The notes beneath the pieces were generated by a model, which did not search any database, was not told the DNA's origin, and worked only from the letters and a program-made list of their open reading frames with translations. A stretch of DNA of 64,000 nt from Sycobia sp. Sy_11 (taxonomy: Eukaryota; Arthropoda; Insecta; Hymenoptera; Epichrysomallidae). Below are positions 35,206-46,239 of this stretch, piece by piece. Both the position numbers and the translations under genes were made by a program. The stretch's first letter is position 1. Every line of letters starts with the position of its first letter. The stretch is from NCBI GenBank assembly GCA_018907035.1, contig JACCIC010000219.1, forward strand, positions 372,001 to 436,000, in the 5' to 3' direction.

Positions 35206-36423
35206 TCAGGTATGTGAATAAGTCTTTCCCGTTTTTTTTCAAATTTTGAGCCTTTATTGTGAAAAAATGGTTACAAATGAATTATTGAAAGTATTGGCCA
35301 TCGCTAGCTACAACTTTTTCCCATCTTTCTGGCAACATACGAATCCCGTTGCGAAAAAATTCGACCGGTTTGGCCTCTATCCTGTCATCCACCCATTTTT
35401 TGGCTTCCTCGTAGGAATGGAAGTGCTGGTCAGCCAGGCCATGCCTCATCGATCTGAAGAGATGGTAATCAGACGGAGCAAAGTCTGGACTATACGGCGG
35501 GTGGGGTAGGACTTCCCATTTGCGCGTTTCTAAGTATGTTTTCACCGGCGGTGCAACATGTGGGCGAGCATTGTCATGTTGCAAAATAACTTTGTCGTGC
35601 CTGTCGGAGTATTGTGGCCGTTTTTCTCGCAGTGCGCGGCTCAAACGCATCAATTGTCGTCGATAGACCTCGCCTGTGATCCTTTCATTCGGTTTCAGAA
35701 GCTCTAGCTAGTCCCACCATATACAGAGCATGAGCTTGGCGCCATGAATATTTGGCTTGGCCGTCGATGATGATGCATGGCCGGGTAGTCCCCATGATTC
35801 TCTTCGCTTCGGATTATCGTAACGTATCCACTTTTCATCGCCAGTCACGATACGATGCAGAAAACCCTTTCTTTTGTGTCTTTTATGTCGGCACCCAATT
35901 TCCTTGCTTTTGGATCATTCCCATGGCTTTCAAACGCTTGAAAATGGTTGTTCGGTCAACTCCCAATGCTTCAGCAAGTTCTTCTTGCGTTTGACAAGAA
36001 TCTTCATCAAGCAAAGTCGCCAATTCTCGATCTTCAAAGATTTGCGGCCGCCCGGAACGCTCCTTGTCTTCCACGTCGAAATCACCGCTTTTGAAGCGTC
36101 GAAACCATCCGCGAACACTTGAATCATCGACACAACCTTCTCCATAAGCCTCCTGAAGCAATCGATACGTCTCGGCAGCAGATTTCTTCAAATTGAACCA
36201 ATAAAGTGAAACTTCCCGCAAATGACGTCGACTCGGCTCAAATTTCGACATTTTCACGATATCAAAAATTTATGATGCGAAAAAATTTTAACTAATGTGT
36301 TAGTATGGAATTATTGACATATGAATAAGCTTTGATTATGACATATGTAACCATTGAATACTCGCACAGTATTGGGGGCGCCATCTCTTACAAAAAACGG
36401 GAAAGGGTTATTCACACTCCTAA
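35206..36423 (-). mobile_element. Inverted mariner copy with internal deletions
   Basis: TIR-to-TIR copy (TA at 35204-35205 and 36424-36425) of the same family as the intact element at 31.6 kb, in opposite orientation. It is 1218 bp against 1287 bp. The transposase starts with ATG at 36251 and is nearly identical to the intact protein through GNWVP (near 35893). A deletion then removes about 22 codons and changes frame. A second small deletion near 35705 removes the segment after the WWD box and creates a TAG. The C-terminal part (35653-35282), with HDNARPH and PSDYH, is otherwise well preserved. Non-autonomous, but its TIRs appear usable. Confidence 0.93.
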
Positions 36424-36425
36424 TA

Positions 36426-37089
36426 TTATTTAGAATAAGATCCGAAAATATTTTAAAACTCGGTTTTAAACTTGAGCACAGATGTTACACCCATATTGTT
36501 ACAAGTATGTTATAGGGAAATGAAAAGAAACGTCTGCCTGAGTTCCTAAGTAAAACGTAATAATGTTACTTAACTGCTAATCGTCTTGCAACATTCGCTC
36601 ATAAGTTAGGTTAAATATTATGTTGATATAAATTTACCGCGGTTATCTCGCTAATGCTGAAAGAAGTTTGGTTGTTTTAATTTCTGTTGTTAGAGAACTT
36701 GGGTGGTCTTGCTTAGAGGTTTGATTTTTCATTAGTTTCTTATAAGCCCACTTCTAGATCCTCTTTTTGTTTTTCTGTGCACTGTGTGTTGAATGATAAC
36801 AAAAAAAAATGAATGGATGAAGCAGATGAATAGAGTGTGAGAAGAATCTGCGAGATGAATAGTGCATAACCATTAATAATGCCGCTTATTTAATTTTATA
36901 GTTTGAATAATGATGCTAATGGCTATTTTGACTGTAATCGTAGTTCTAAAAGAAGTTAGTTTACTTCGTAGTTTATTCCAAATGGAATCATAAATGAACA
37001 AAAAAAATTCTTGATGACAGCTGTAAATCGTTGTTCCATATATATATATGCACTACGTTTAATTCTAGAGAATGGATCTTCAACCTATG
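36426..37089. other. No gene recognised
   Basis: AT-rich sequence. It may be distal pol sequence of the gag-protease element on the minus strand, but no RT motif could be read. Confidence 0.35.
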
Positions 37090-37094
37090 ATGTT

Positions 37095-37450
37095 CCATCA
37101 GATTTCTAGTATCGTAGTTACATTATTTCCCATCACAATTAAAAAAACATATGAAGTTATCCTTGCATTGACTATTAATATTTGAGAATCGTTAAAATAT
37201 TTTGCTCCTAAAATTCCTGAATACGGTATGGGAGAATCGTCTAGAATAATGTGAAATACGAAAACCCGCCAAAAATTTTGATTTCTATCAAACACCAGAT
37301 AAGGAAAAGGTTTGAATGAATGCCCTTTACACTCTCATTGATTCAACTATTGTAAACCTCCTCGATATAAATCCTCGTTTTATCAAGTTTGCTCCTGACG
37401 CGATATCAATGAGGAATCTACAAGAAGTTCCGGTTGGATTTCTGGTGGTT
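37095..37450 (-). pseudogene. Retrotransposon aspartic protease remnant
   Basis: Minus-strand frames give FLIDIASGANLIK near 37400. Aligned with LIDTGS/A-type active sites, the DTG catalytic triplet has become DIA. About 180 bases later, in another frame, comes IPYSGILGAKYFNDSQILI (about 37225-37170), the conserved GILG strand that closes retropepsin domains. The order and spacing fit a single-domain retrotransposon protease, which cleaves the gag-pol polyprotein as a dimer. It lies downstream of the zinc-knuckle gag on the same strand, as expected. It is inactive through the mutated active site and frameshifts. Confidence 0.65.
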
Positions 37451-37973
37451 ATAATATGTAATAATCGTCTTGTTTGGCGACTTCTACGTTAATAACATCA
37501 TGTTCGGATAAGTCAGACATGTTGTTGCTTTAATGTAGTATTATTTCCTGATCATGTCCGATAGAATTTTATCAGCAAAACTTGTTCTTGCTTTATTGTC
37601 TAATAGAAATTCTGAACCAATGATTCCGCCGTAGAGAAAATTAAATTCATTTGACATAACCAAAAATTCTGTGATATAGCCTGCTAATCTAAATTTTATG
37701 CTTCCTCATGTATTTTCTTTAGTGTTACCAAGGCCATTAAGTGTAAAAATTCGTTGAGGGTTAATTTGAGCTCTATTTAGTATAGATCCGTTCTTTATAT
37801 GTTAATGTCTGAGCCCATGTTATGCGTAAAGGTTAAATTCTTATATAGTCCAAACTTTACTTCTATATTTTGGATATATATAATTAATGTCGATTGAATG
37901 GTATTGATTCTTTTAATAGGTATATTTGTTGTTTAGCCTTTGTCGAGCGCGTTGATTTTCAACTTTGACGATT

Positions 37974-38720
37974 TCATTGATTGTATTGTCTTTTTCTGCA
38001 CTTGGAAATTGTGTGATTTATGATTTTACAATAGACACATATAGGTCGTTTTGGTACATTTGTATTTTGTTCAATCTCTTGTGATCTGCAAGTTATATAG
38101 GTTTCCCTAATTTTGTCACATTTTTGACATTTTATCGTTTGGTAAAATTTTTCGTTGTAACTATTTGTATTTTTTTTATGACAATAGTTTACTGTACACT
38201 CTGTCACAATACAAAGTTGACACATGAGTGTTAGAGATTTGCGTTTGATTCTACGATTCTGGTCATCATGTCCTAATCTGCCGCATAATTAACATTTTAT
38301 ATTGTTGTTATCTTGAACAATTGTATGATTCCTTCTATGACATATTTGGCAAATAGTTTGCTACATAGTATGGTTGTATGGTTATCTTTTCCATGGTATA
38401 TACAATTCGGATTCCGAGGAGGTAATCTATTGATTACATCGCATGCTTGAACTATTCGCTTGTTATTAAAGTTGTATGCGCATTCATCCTGGGCGGTTAA
38501 ATTTCATGTATCTTGAAATTTCTTTTAATACGAATGGCTTCTTTAAAGATATCAGTAATGTTTGTCTTTGACTGCGGTTTTAGACAAAGAAAATGCTTCG
38601 TTGATATAATTTTTAAATTCTGCGACTGTAGAATATATGCTCCTATATATAACATCACGTCGTTTACCACTAACGCGAATTTTTCAACACAGTGTAAACC
38701 TTTGTTCTGATCCTCCATCG
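37974..38720 (-). pseudogene. Gag nucleocapsid remnant with tandem zinc knuckles
   Basis: A minus-strand gag-like segment (38718-38497: KEAIRIKRNFKIHEI) runs into an array of CCHC-like modules of the form C-x2-C-x4-H-x4-C, with some ligands replaced. CIYHGKDNHTTILC lies near 38413, CQIC..RNH near 38350 and C-stop-LC..LGH near 38296. CQLC near 38222 has C for H, CQKC near 38129 has E for H, and an intact CVYCKIINHTISKC lies near 38039. Such knuckles bind RNA for packaging. Six in a row is more than the one to three usual in insect Ty3 gag. Frameshifts and a stop make it non-functional. Cellular CNBP-like proteins also have such arrays, but the protease downstream supports gag. Confidence 0.6.
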
Positions 38721-40535
38721 ATTAATTCTTTTGCATCTGTACAGTATTATAAAAACTGTTGTAGTGGATAATTGATACCATCATATTCGGGTACTAAGAG
38801 AGCGGCATCCTTCTCTGAAGCGGCACCTCGGCTATTTTTGGCTCTATTGGGCCTATTAGCGTGTTATGTATAAACTTGTCCCAATCTAGCATCGTGTTGT
38901 TACTGGTAAAGAACTGCTCTGAGGGGAGGTTGAAGAATTATTTTCCTTTTTAAGGATTATGGAGCCAATTCCTAAATCACTGTTAAAAAATACATTTGTT
39001 TTATTGTTATTGAGCTCGTTATTTATTGGTGATCCTACGAGAATGTGAGCGTGATGTGCTAGAATTTAACGATAAGGATTCTACGTCTGCCCGCTTAAGC
39101 AGAGTACCAACTACTTGAAAGTCTGGATTCTTTGGCATTTTAGGCTTACTTAAGAAGCCTTTACTTTATTCCTCTATTATTTCCCTTATTCCTCTAAAGG
39201 TTCTTTTTGTCTTTCCACTTGTCATTTATTTTGCATTTCTGCTACGACGCCGCGTGTGAATAATTTTTTTCCATGAATTTTACAGATTAGTTCAATGTTC
39301 GCGAATGCGAGTAGAAATAAATTTACTATTACGAATTTACATGTGTATTTCTTAAATATTTATCGTGAGATTCTTAAAAATTTCTTCTAATGCGTCGATT
39401 TCTGTATTCTCATTGATTGGCCTTGCATGAACCAATCCAATGGTTGCTTTTACTAAGGTGGCAATTATTCCCATTTTTAATAATTTAATAATTTCTTGTT
39501 CGTTATTTTTTTTTCAAATAAATATTCTTGTTCTTGTTCAACGAAATTTATTATCTCGCTTATTTAGCCCACAAGTTACAATTGTCCTCCTTTACTTTTC
39601 TTAGGTCCTTTTCTAAATCTTCGATCCTTTCTTTCAACTGACTACCATAGTTTCATCTGTCGCGATCATTTGCAATGAGTGGATTCATTTTTTTTCAACA
39701 GATTCTAATCGAATTATTGAAAATCTCTTGAAATCTTCTTTCGACAAGGTTGGGATCATTTGTAATTGAAGGATTTTTATTTTACTTTTATAAGTGGGTA
39801 TTTTACTTTAAATTTTTATTATTTTTATAGTCATTTCAAATTGATAAATTTTTCTATTCATGCTTTTTTCTCATTATTATTAATAAAACCTTTCGAAATC
39901 GTGGGTTACTGTATTATAAAATTCGGAGAAATCAATGTATAATAATAAAAATGTAGAAATAATAATTGATATTTTATAATGAATAGTTAAATATCAAATA
40001 TAAAAATATCAATTGAAATTAACCTATGATAAATATAGGAATTTTACTTCTAAATGTTTATTTTTTGCTTTTATTAATATTTTAATTTATTAATTTGTTC
40101 CTTTTAATATGTTATAATTCAATTTATTTTATAGATTATTTTATATTCAACTTATTTTATATTTTATATGATCATATTATTTTTAGTATTTATAATTATA
40201 TAATTATCTTATTATTATTATTTTTCTAATGTTGTTGTTGAACGAAAAAGAAAGTTTTAACATTCAACATGCAATACCATAATTTCAATTGAATGTAGAA
40301 ACTAAGTTGAATATGTACATATTTATCATTTGTACAAATTTATTCTTATTGATTAAAATGTTGCTTCATTAGAATATATATTTATTTATAGGTGCTAACA
40401 ACATTTTTAGCCCTAAATTATTTGTTTAAAATATTGGTTTATAAATTTTATTTGTTTTTGATAATTTTACTTTGAAATTAATAAATATTTTCATTGGTCT
40501 TACAGTCCAATTAAATCAATCGAAAATAAAACGTA
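38721..40535. other. AT-rich stretch; possibly decayed gag upstream part
   Basis: No clear domain. If the gag-protease element extends further 5' on the minus strand, its capsid and LTR should lie here, but I could not identify them. From 39.8 kb the sequence is extremely AT-rich. Confidence 0.35.
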
Positions 40536-40539
40536 ATAA

Positions 40540-40775
40540 TATCAATATAGATTTATATTAATATTATTACATCAATATACAAAAATAATAAAAATAAAAA
40601 TAAAAATTACAAATTATAATAACAGTCAGACTGTCCTTGTATACAATCACCCCCATAGACTAATCTGAAAATAAAATATTAGCTGAAAAAATTTTTGTTA
40701 GTAAAGTGCAATCTGACTGTCCCCACCATCCTTACCTAATTGAAGACGTAGTCCAACTTTTCAAAATCGCTACGG
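40540..40775 (-). repeat. Dispersed repeat family, copy C
   Basis: Reverse complement of the unit at 28157-28380. It carries the tail TATATTGATGTAATAATATT, the ACAGTCAGACTGTCC edge, ATTAGTCTATGGGGGTGATTG and GGTGGGGACAGTCAGATTGC, ending at GAAAAGTTGGAC. It lies directly beside the 3' end of a Penelope-like element, so it could have been co-mobilised with or inserted next to it. Confidence 0.7.
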
Positions 40776-40959
40776 CTCTTAATCAGGGATTAAAGTGAAC
40801 CTTATATTCTAATCTATATATACCTCATCCCTACTACCCAAATTTCGTAAATTCAATATCAAATCCCCCTCTACACAAATTGTTCAAAACCAATCAATTG
40901 AATAAGGAATGATACATGTTATCTAATTTACTAGACGCTAACATTAAATTAACATTATT

Positions 40960-41190
40960 TTAATTCTTGGAAATGTGAATACTTTCAAGACTCTCCCTTT
41001 TATACTTATTACCAAGATCATGTTCTAAAATATCCACATTCACAAAATTAAAAGAATGTAAAATCTTTAAAGAATGCGCCTTTAAAACGGAAATAATATG
41101 TAAGCTACGTAAACTATATTTAAGTTCATGAATTCTCTTTTTTAAGTACTTACCTGATTGTCCAATATAGTATTTATTACCATCCATACA
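40960..41190 (-). pseudogene. Penelope GIY-YIG endonuclease domain
   Basis: The C-terminal domain of a Penelope polyprotein, on the minus strand. The frame reads NKYYIGQSGKYLKKRIHELKYS, equivalent to the YIG strand and the catalytic Arg helix of GIY-YIG nucleases, followed by an AHSLKILHSFNF segment typical of Penelope copies. The preceding GIY strand (GVVYKINC-like) lies in frame near 41200. The domain nicks target DNA during insertion. It is separated from the RT by a TAA near 41230, so it is not translated as one protein in this copy. Confidence 0.85.
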
Positions 41191-41229
41191 ATTAATTTTG
41201 TAAACAACTCCAGATTTTAAACAACTTAA

Positions 41230-42435
41230 TTAAAACTCACTCAAATTATTGCTATTTTGAAAGAAAATTTGAATGTTATATTTCCGAAAATTTCTTTTAA
41301 TTCTTTTAGATAATCCTCTAACATATGATAAGACAATAATTTTGCCTCTGTTAACATCAACTCGTGCATTATGTCTATTTTTGGTATTATAAATGTCAAA
41401 GAATCTCTCAGCAATTAATCTATTAATAAATTCAATTGGATAACCATTATTAATGAAAGTTGCTCTTTCTATCTGTAAATTATTTTGTCTAAAATTTTTA
41501 TGTGGTAATTTTATTGCTCTGTCAATGACACCCTTTAATGATCCAATTTTGTTTCTGAATTGGTGGTGTGAATTAAAATCTAAAAACCTACCTGACCAAG
41601 TAGGCTTTCTGTACCAATTAAGATTCACTTTATTATTACTACATCTAATGACCTTAATGTCCAAAAAACTCAATTGATTATTGACTTCAATCTCGTTTGT
41701 AAATTTAATTCTGTCATATACAGAATTAAAAACATCGACCATTTCATCCACTAAAACTTCTCAACTATCAACATATCTCTTAAGTATTATTCGTTCAAAA
41801 ACAATTTTGACAAAGCTATACTTTCTAATTTTTCCATATCTAAATTGCCTATAACTGATGATAAAGGTGACCCCATTGGACATCCATAATTTTGTTCATA
41901 AAATTCATTATCAAACGAAAAAATTGTGTTATTAAAAACTAAATTAATTGCTTTAATAAATTTATTCATTATTAATTTTATATGTAAATTAATGTCATTT
42001 TTCTTGTATAATATCATTTAAAAATTCTGACGGTACATTTGTAAATAAAGATACTACATCCAATGAAATCATCATGTAGTTTTGCGGAATAATAATAATT
42101 TTCAGTTCATTGTAAAAACACCAACTATCTTTAATATCAAAACTAGTCTTTCCAACTATCTTAACCAATATATTATATAAAAAAACTGGCAATATTATTT
42201 GTTGGGAAATTTAAAGAAGATATTATTATTCTAAATGTTAGTTTTTCTTTATGACTCTTAAGAAGCCCATCACATTTTGCTACAGTACCATTTTCACATT
42301 TTAAATATTTATATATATTTATATGTAGTATCATTTATATATTCATTTCTTTTCCAATTATTTAATAATTCTTTCAAATTATTTTTAATGATATATGGAT
42401 TACCATTTTTCAAATAAGTACTATCATCATTTAAT
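41230..42435 (-). pseudogene. Penelope reverse transcriptase, decayed
   Basis: Minus-strand pieces in order: an N-terminal region with NWKRNEYINDTTYKYI near 42370; motif A at about 42090-42050 (ISLDVVSLFTNVP); the template-grip region near 41880 (QNYGCPMGSPLSSVIGNL); and motif C near 41775, where KRYVDS replaces the RYVDD catalytic box. LSFLDIKVIR and LNWYRKPTWSGR follow near 41670-41590, the usual Penelope thumb block, and then LKGVIDRAIKL. Several frameshifts and an in-frame stop after RYVDS show inactivity. In life the enzyme would prime cDNA synthesis at a nicked target. Confidence 0.88.
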
Positions 42436-42477
42436 ATATTATATTATTTATACTATTTATTTAATTCTCTACATCAC

Positions 42478-42592
42478 AGAATTAAATTTACAAAAGAGAT
42501 TGAAGTCAATAATCAGTTGAGTTTTTTGGACATTAATGTCATTAGATGTAGTAAAAATAAAGTGAAGCTTAATTGGTACAGAAAACCAGTCG
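42478..42592 (+). pseudogene. Inverted Penelope fragment
   Basis: On the + strand it reads FTKEIEVNNQLSFLDINVI then RCSKNKVKLNWYRKP, the same segment as the minus copy at 41720-41595 but in opposite orientation. It starts abruptly at the head-to-head junction and ends abruptly near 42592. It is similar, not identical, to the minus copy. Confidence 0.85.
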
Positions 42593-43108
42593 GCCTCTTC
42601 ATGCCTTTAGAGCAACGATCGTAAAGATTTTCATGTACAATGGCATTAAGGTGTCCATAAATATATGAGTAAAAATGGTGCGAATGAGATTTAATTTTTT
42701 GTATACATTTTATTTTTATAGAAATTATAATGAAAAATGTTTTATATATATTTAAATGTTTGTTTATGTTAAAATTACTCCGTTTTTCCATGATCTAAAC
42801 TACAAACATCAATAAACATTATTGAATTTTAACTTTAGGGTACAATTTTTCATCTCATAAAATGATCACTTTTTTCTTTTGTTGCGTTTTTATTATTTTG
42901 TCTATTTCTTTTATATAATCTAATGATTTCTTTCTTCCTTCACTTTTCATTACTTTTTTGAAATTAATTTAATTTGATTTTTTATGTACATATATAATAT
43001 AATTTTATATATTACAGATATTTTTGATAGAAATGATAATAGAAATTTTGAAGAGTACTCTTAGGAAGTTTATATTTCCTTTTAGATTTAGTTATTTCGT
43101 ACTAAGCT
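42593..43108. other. No gene recognised
   Basis: AT-rich. A short minus-strand segment near 42590-42690 reads YIYGHLNAIVHENLYDRC, which I cannot assign. Confidence 0.35.
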
Positions 43109-43110
43109 TA

Positions 43111-43290
43111 TGTAGTCAGACAATTAAGTAATGCGACAAAATTAAAAAATCAAGTATATTTAAAAATTAAGGTATATCGCTGCGTTTCCCTTCAAAGCAG
43201 TCCCCCCTCATCTATACATTTATTTCAGTGAGTTTTTCAGTTTTCGTAAATTCTAATTCTGAAAGACTTCTTGTGGGAACGTTCCCTTTC
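43111..43290 (-). mobile_element. Mariner 3'-end fragment
   Basis: Starts after TA (43109-43110) with TGTAGTCAGACAATTAAGTA and matches by eye the reverse complement of the last 170 bp of the element at 26355-27306. That includes the TTTAAAAATTA.GGTA.ATCGCTG segment and the AT(C/A)TATACA.TTAT region of the transposase C-terminus. It ends near 43290 without the rest of the gene. Confidence 0.8.
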
Positions 43291-43535
43291 TTATCGTATT
43301 TTCTGTCGGCCAGTCCCCGTAGACAACTTGTGTGTTACCTCCCGTATGTATTTCCCCACGCGTTGCGGAATCCGCAAGAAGTGGGTAGCCCGTGAGCTAC
43401 AGCATAGTACTTTGTGTAATAACTCTTGTTAATAAATACTTTGTTAATATTAATATCTGCGTTGTAGTTTCTACCATATTTGTCCCCCTGTTCCTATTCC
43501 CCTTTTTACTTACAGCGGGAACCAGCGTTTTTGCG
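43291..43535 (+). repeat. Possible LTR 3' part
   Basis: A GC-richer segment followed by a polyadenylation-like TTAATAAATACTTTG, a pyrimidine-rich run and a TTACA end at about 43515-43519, with GCGGGAACC next. This resembles the R-U5 end of an insect LTR. No second LTR or target-site duplication was found, so the call is tentative. Confidence 0.25.
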
Positions 43536-43740
43536 AGGAAGAGTACGTAAACACATATACACTCACGTATATACGTTAGCAGACACGGTAAGTGTAGCTG
43601 TATTTTTGCGGTTACAATATATATAGAAGATATAAGTGGAAATAAGTAACAAAAAAAATTTGTTTTGCTTTACGAATTGACATACATTCAACGCAGGACG
43701 TGAACAAATATTGAAACACCAGGAAATACTCAAATCCATG

Positions 43741-44330
43741 GCAACTTTATAACCCTAAATACTTACATTCAATATATCCAAAGACGCTCTTTACTCGATT
43801 AATCATGTGCCGAGATTGAGATACTCGAACTAGAACACGACGTGTCCAGCCTAAATGTTCTTTTAACGTTTCTGCCGCAATGATAATACCATTAAGAAAG
43901 GAGAAAGCGTTCAGCTCGAGGTCTGGTCTAATTATTGGGTCTATCAATCTCTGGAATGATGCTCCAGCGTTCTACAGATCGAAAGCATGCTGGTAAACTG
44001 GAATAATGTCATTCTAGGTACCCTAGACCCCGTTATCGGTTTAAATTCTGGTTGAAGTTTCACGTAAAATTGCTGTATCCGGCAAAGGAGGAGTATGATA
44101 GCATTTTTCACACACCAAGACGAATTTGGCCTCTCTGGTCAAATGGAGAAATTTGTCAATTGTCTGGATTTTCTTGGTATCTTTCATTAGATCTCAGAAC
44201 ATGCATGACGTAGTAGTCTACCAAGCTGTTCTACTTTGGGGAAAGGTGGATTTAACCTATCAAATTTTGAGAGGAGACGAGTGATATATTCACGTGAGTG
44301 TTCACTCGCTCTTTCGATTCAAGTTTCAGC
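43741..44330 (-). pseudogene. Ty3/gypsy gag-RT remnant
   Basis: Minus-strand frames give a gag-like piece near 44310-44215 (REYITRLLSKFDRLNPPF, then EQLGRLLRH). After a gap come RT palm segments: LFQFTSM near 44000 and FQRLIDPIIRPDLE near 43955-43915. FSFLNGIIIAAETLKEHLGW corresponds to the YxDD box, normally Y(L/I)DDI(I/L), mutated to FLNG. INRVKSVFG and YLGL follow near 43780-43747. The direct join of gag to RT implies a large internal deletion of protease. No active site remains. Confidence 0.75.
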
Positions 44331-44929
44331 TTCTGTGACTCATTTACCTCGATTTTTCGGACCTACTCACTTTTTTAGGCCTATTTGCCTACTGTAAGTC
44401 TCGAGAGATTCTCCCCTTTCAGCCGCGGATATGCAGACTTCGACGTGGCGTAGAATTACCACTGGCTGGAGGTTGCAGGGAAAACGACAATTCTACCTGC
44501 ACGGTAGATGCTTCATACGCGTACGTGTCTTGTATTGGCACCTTCTTTCGTGCAGAGCCAGTCTGGTATCGCTGAACGGCGCGGTATGTGTCTGCGACAG
44601 AGCAGATAATTGTGTCGATATGGCAGTAATTGTCTCTCCTAACCTATTTGTTCGGGGCTGTCGCTCTGCTATGTACTGCACCATATCATCCATTGTATAT
44701 GAAGGTAGACTGCCAGGTGGATAGCACAATGAAGGCAGAGATAGTTCGTCTAGGTTCTTGTTAATATTAAAGAAAACGAGATATTAATTTAATAATATAA
44801 GAATAATAAAAAGAAGAACATAATACTATAATACGTTAGTACAATTCTTTTGAAAATATCGAACTTGTGTTACGAGATATATCTAGCAATAAAGCTATTC
44901 ACTTTCTTCACGCTCGTAAATGTGTATTT
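44331..44929. other. No assigned gene
   Basis: A GC-richer stretch at 44390-44730 has overlapping frames on both strands (44431-44724 plus, 44493-44729 minus). It may be further Ty3 gag or LTR sequence, but no motif supports that. Confidence 0.35.
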
Positions 44930-45108
44930 GATGGACAAATTTTTGAGACCAAAAATACGAGAAACTAAGCAACGATCAAAACAATGGATTTCTCTTGGTG
45001 AATCTGCTCTGAAGAACCCGAAGACCTTTCCATTGGTCGGAAAGGTGATGGTGAAGATTTTATGGGATGTGAAATGTAAACAACTTATGTTCATCCTTAG
45101 GAACTAAA
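44930..45108 (+). pseudogene. Mariner transposase fragment (middle)
   Basis: The + frame reads RETKQRSKQWISLGESALK, then KTFPLVGKVMVKILWD near 45020-45070. This is the segment just after the first catalytic Asp in another mariner lineage (ETK.QSKQW..PGE..PKK.KT...GKVM...FWD). It is related to the element at 50.5-51.7 kb. Both flanks stop abruptly, and no TIRs are present. Confidence 0.75.
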
Positions 45109-45114
45109 CTAAAT

Positions 45115-46223
45115 TGGGAACCCCAGCATGCTACTTTATATACCCCCTTTCTACTACAAATTTATTGGTATAACATTTATAGGACTCCCACCTTCTTAAC
45201 TTAAATGCAAAATACAAATTTTATATTAATAAGGAATGATAAGTTTTGTCCAATTTACTCGATTCTAACATTAAATTTACATTATTGAGATTTTTCAAAA
45301 TATGAATATTTTCAGTTGTTTCTCTTTTTATATTTATTCTTAATAACATTTTCCAAAATATTTACATTTTCAAAGTCGAAAGAATGTAACAAGTTTAAAC
45401 TATGTTCATTTCACCCGGATGTACAATTTATGCTTCGTAAGCTATATTGATGTTCATATATTCTTTGTTTTAGGTACCTTTCCGTTTCTCCAATATAATA
45501 TTTGTCACAATCTTTACTATTTATTTTATGTACTATTCCTGTTTTCAAACATTTATGATCCTTATCTTTACAATTATTAAATAGCTTATGAAATTATGAA
45601 ATTATTAAAGTATTTATAATTCTTTCCGCTGACCCTCTTACATATGGTAATACTATGATTATATTATTATTCTTCCTCTTTCTATATTACGTTCTCTAGT
45701 GCTATTATAAATCTGATTCAATATCTGCAATCATTTTATCTATAAGGTCTATTGGATAATCATTGTTAATGAATATCTCTTTAACTAATTTTAAATTATC
45801 TTTTCTAATATCTCTATGTGATAATTTGATTGCTCTGTCGATGACTCCCTTTACAGTACCTATTTTGTATTCGAAGAGATGGTGTGTGTTAAACTTTAAT
45901 AACCTACCTGACCGTGTAGGTTTTCTGTACCAACTTAATTTTAACTTGTTATTACATATTCTAATAACATTGACGTCCAAAAAACTTAATTTATTGTCTA
46001 ATTCTATTTCTTTTGTATATTTAAATGTATCATGGATGGAATTAGAAACATCCACTATTTCGTCTATACACCTTTCTAGTACAATTGCAAAGATGCCATC
46101 AACATATCTTTTATAGAGAATTGGTTCCAAATTTGACTTTAATGCAAACTTTTCCATTATCAAATTAGCAATCACCGGTGATAAAGGTGATTCCATTGGG
46201 CAACCATATCTTTGTTCATTAGA
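45115..46223 (-). mobile_element. Penelope-like element 2, minus arm
   Basis: Minus-strand Penelope sequence from the template-grip region to the 3' UTR. A frame at 46196-45705 contains ESPLSPVIANLIMEK, KRYVDGIFA (motif C, RYVDD mutated to RYVDG), LSFLDVNVIR, LSWYRKPTRSGR and VKGVIDRAIKL. A shifted GIY-YIG domain follows at about 45545-45260 (KYYIGETERYLKQRIYEHQYS). The arm begins exactly at a head-to-head junction near 46223 with a + oriented arm. It is similar to but clearly diverged from element 1. Confidence 0.85.
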
Positions 46224-46239
46224 CTAATGAAATTACGTT

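Larger units (their letters stand above)
40790..42470 (-). mobile_element. Penelope-like element 1
   Basis: A minus-strand retroelement with the Penelope order: RT followed by a GIY-YIG endonuclease, no LTR-type pol. Its 3' UTR (about 40790-40900) has an AC/CT-rich segment (ATACCTCATCCCTACTACCC) that is also seen at 57990. At its 5' side it meets, head to head, a + oriented piece of the same kind of element at 42478-42592. The coding region is broken into several frames. Confidence 0.85.

Noticed and set aside
42513..42791. 92-residue minus frame spanning 42513-42791
   Set aside because: Its start-proximal part is AT-rich random sequence and its end is antisense to the plus-oriented Penelope fragment.
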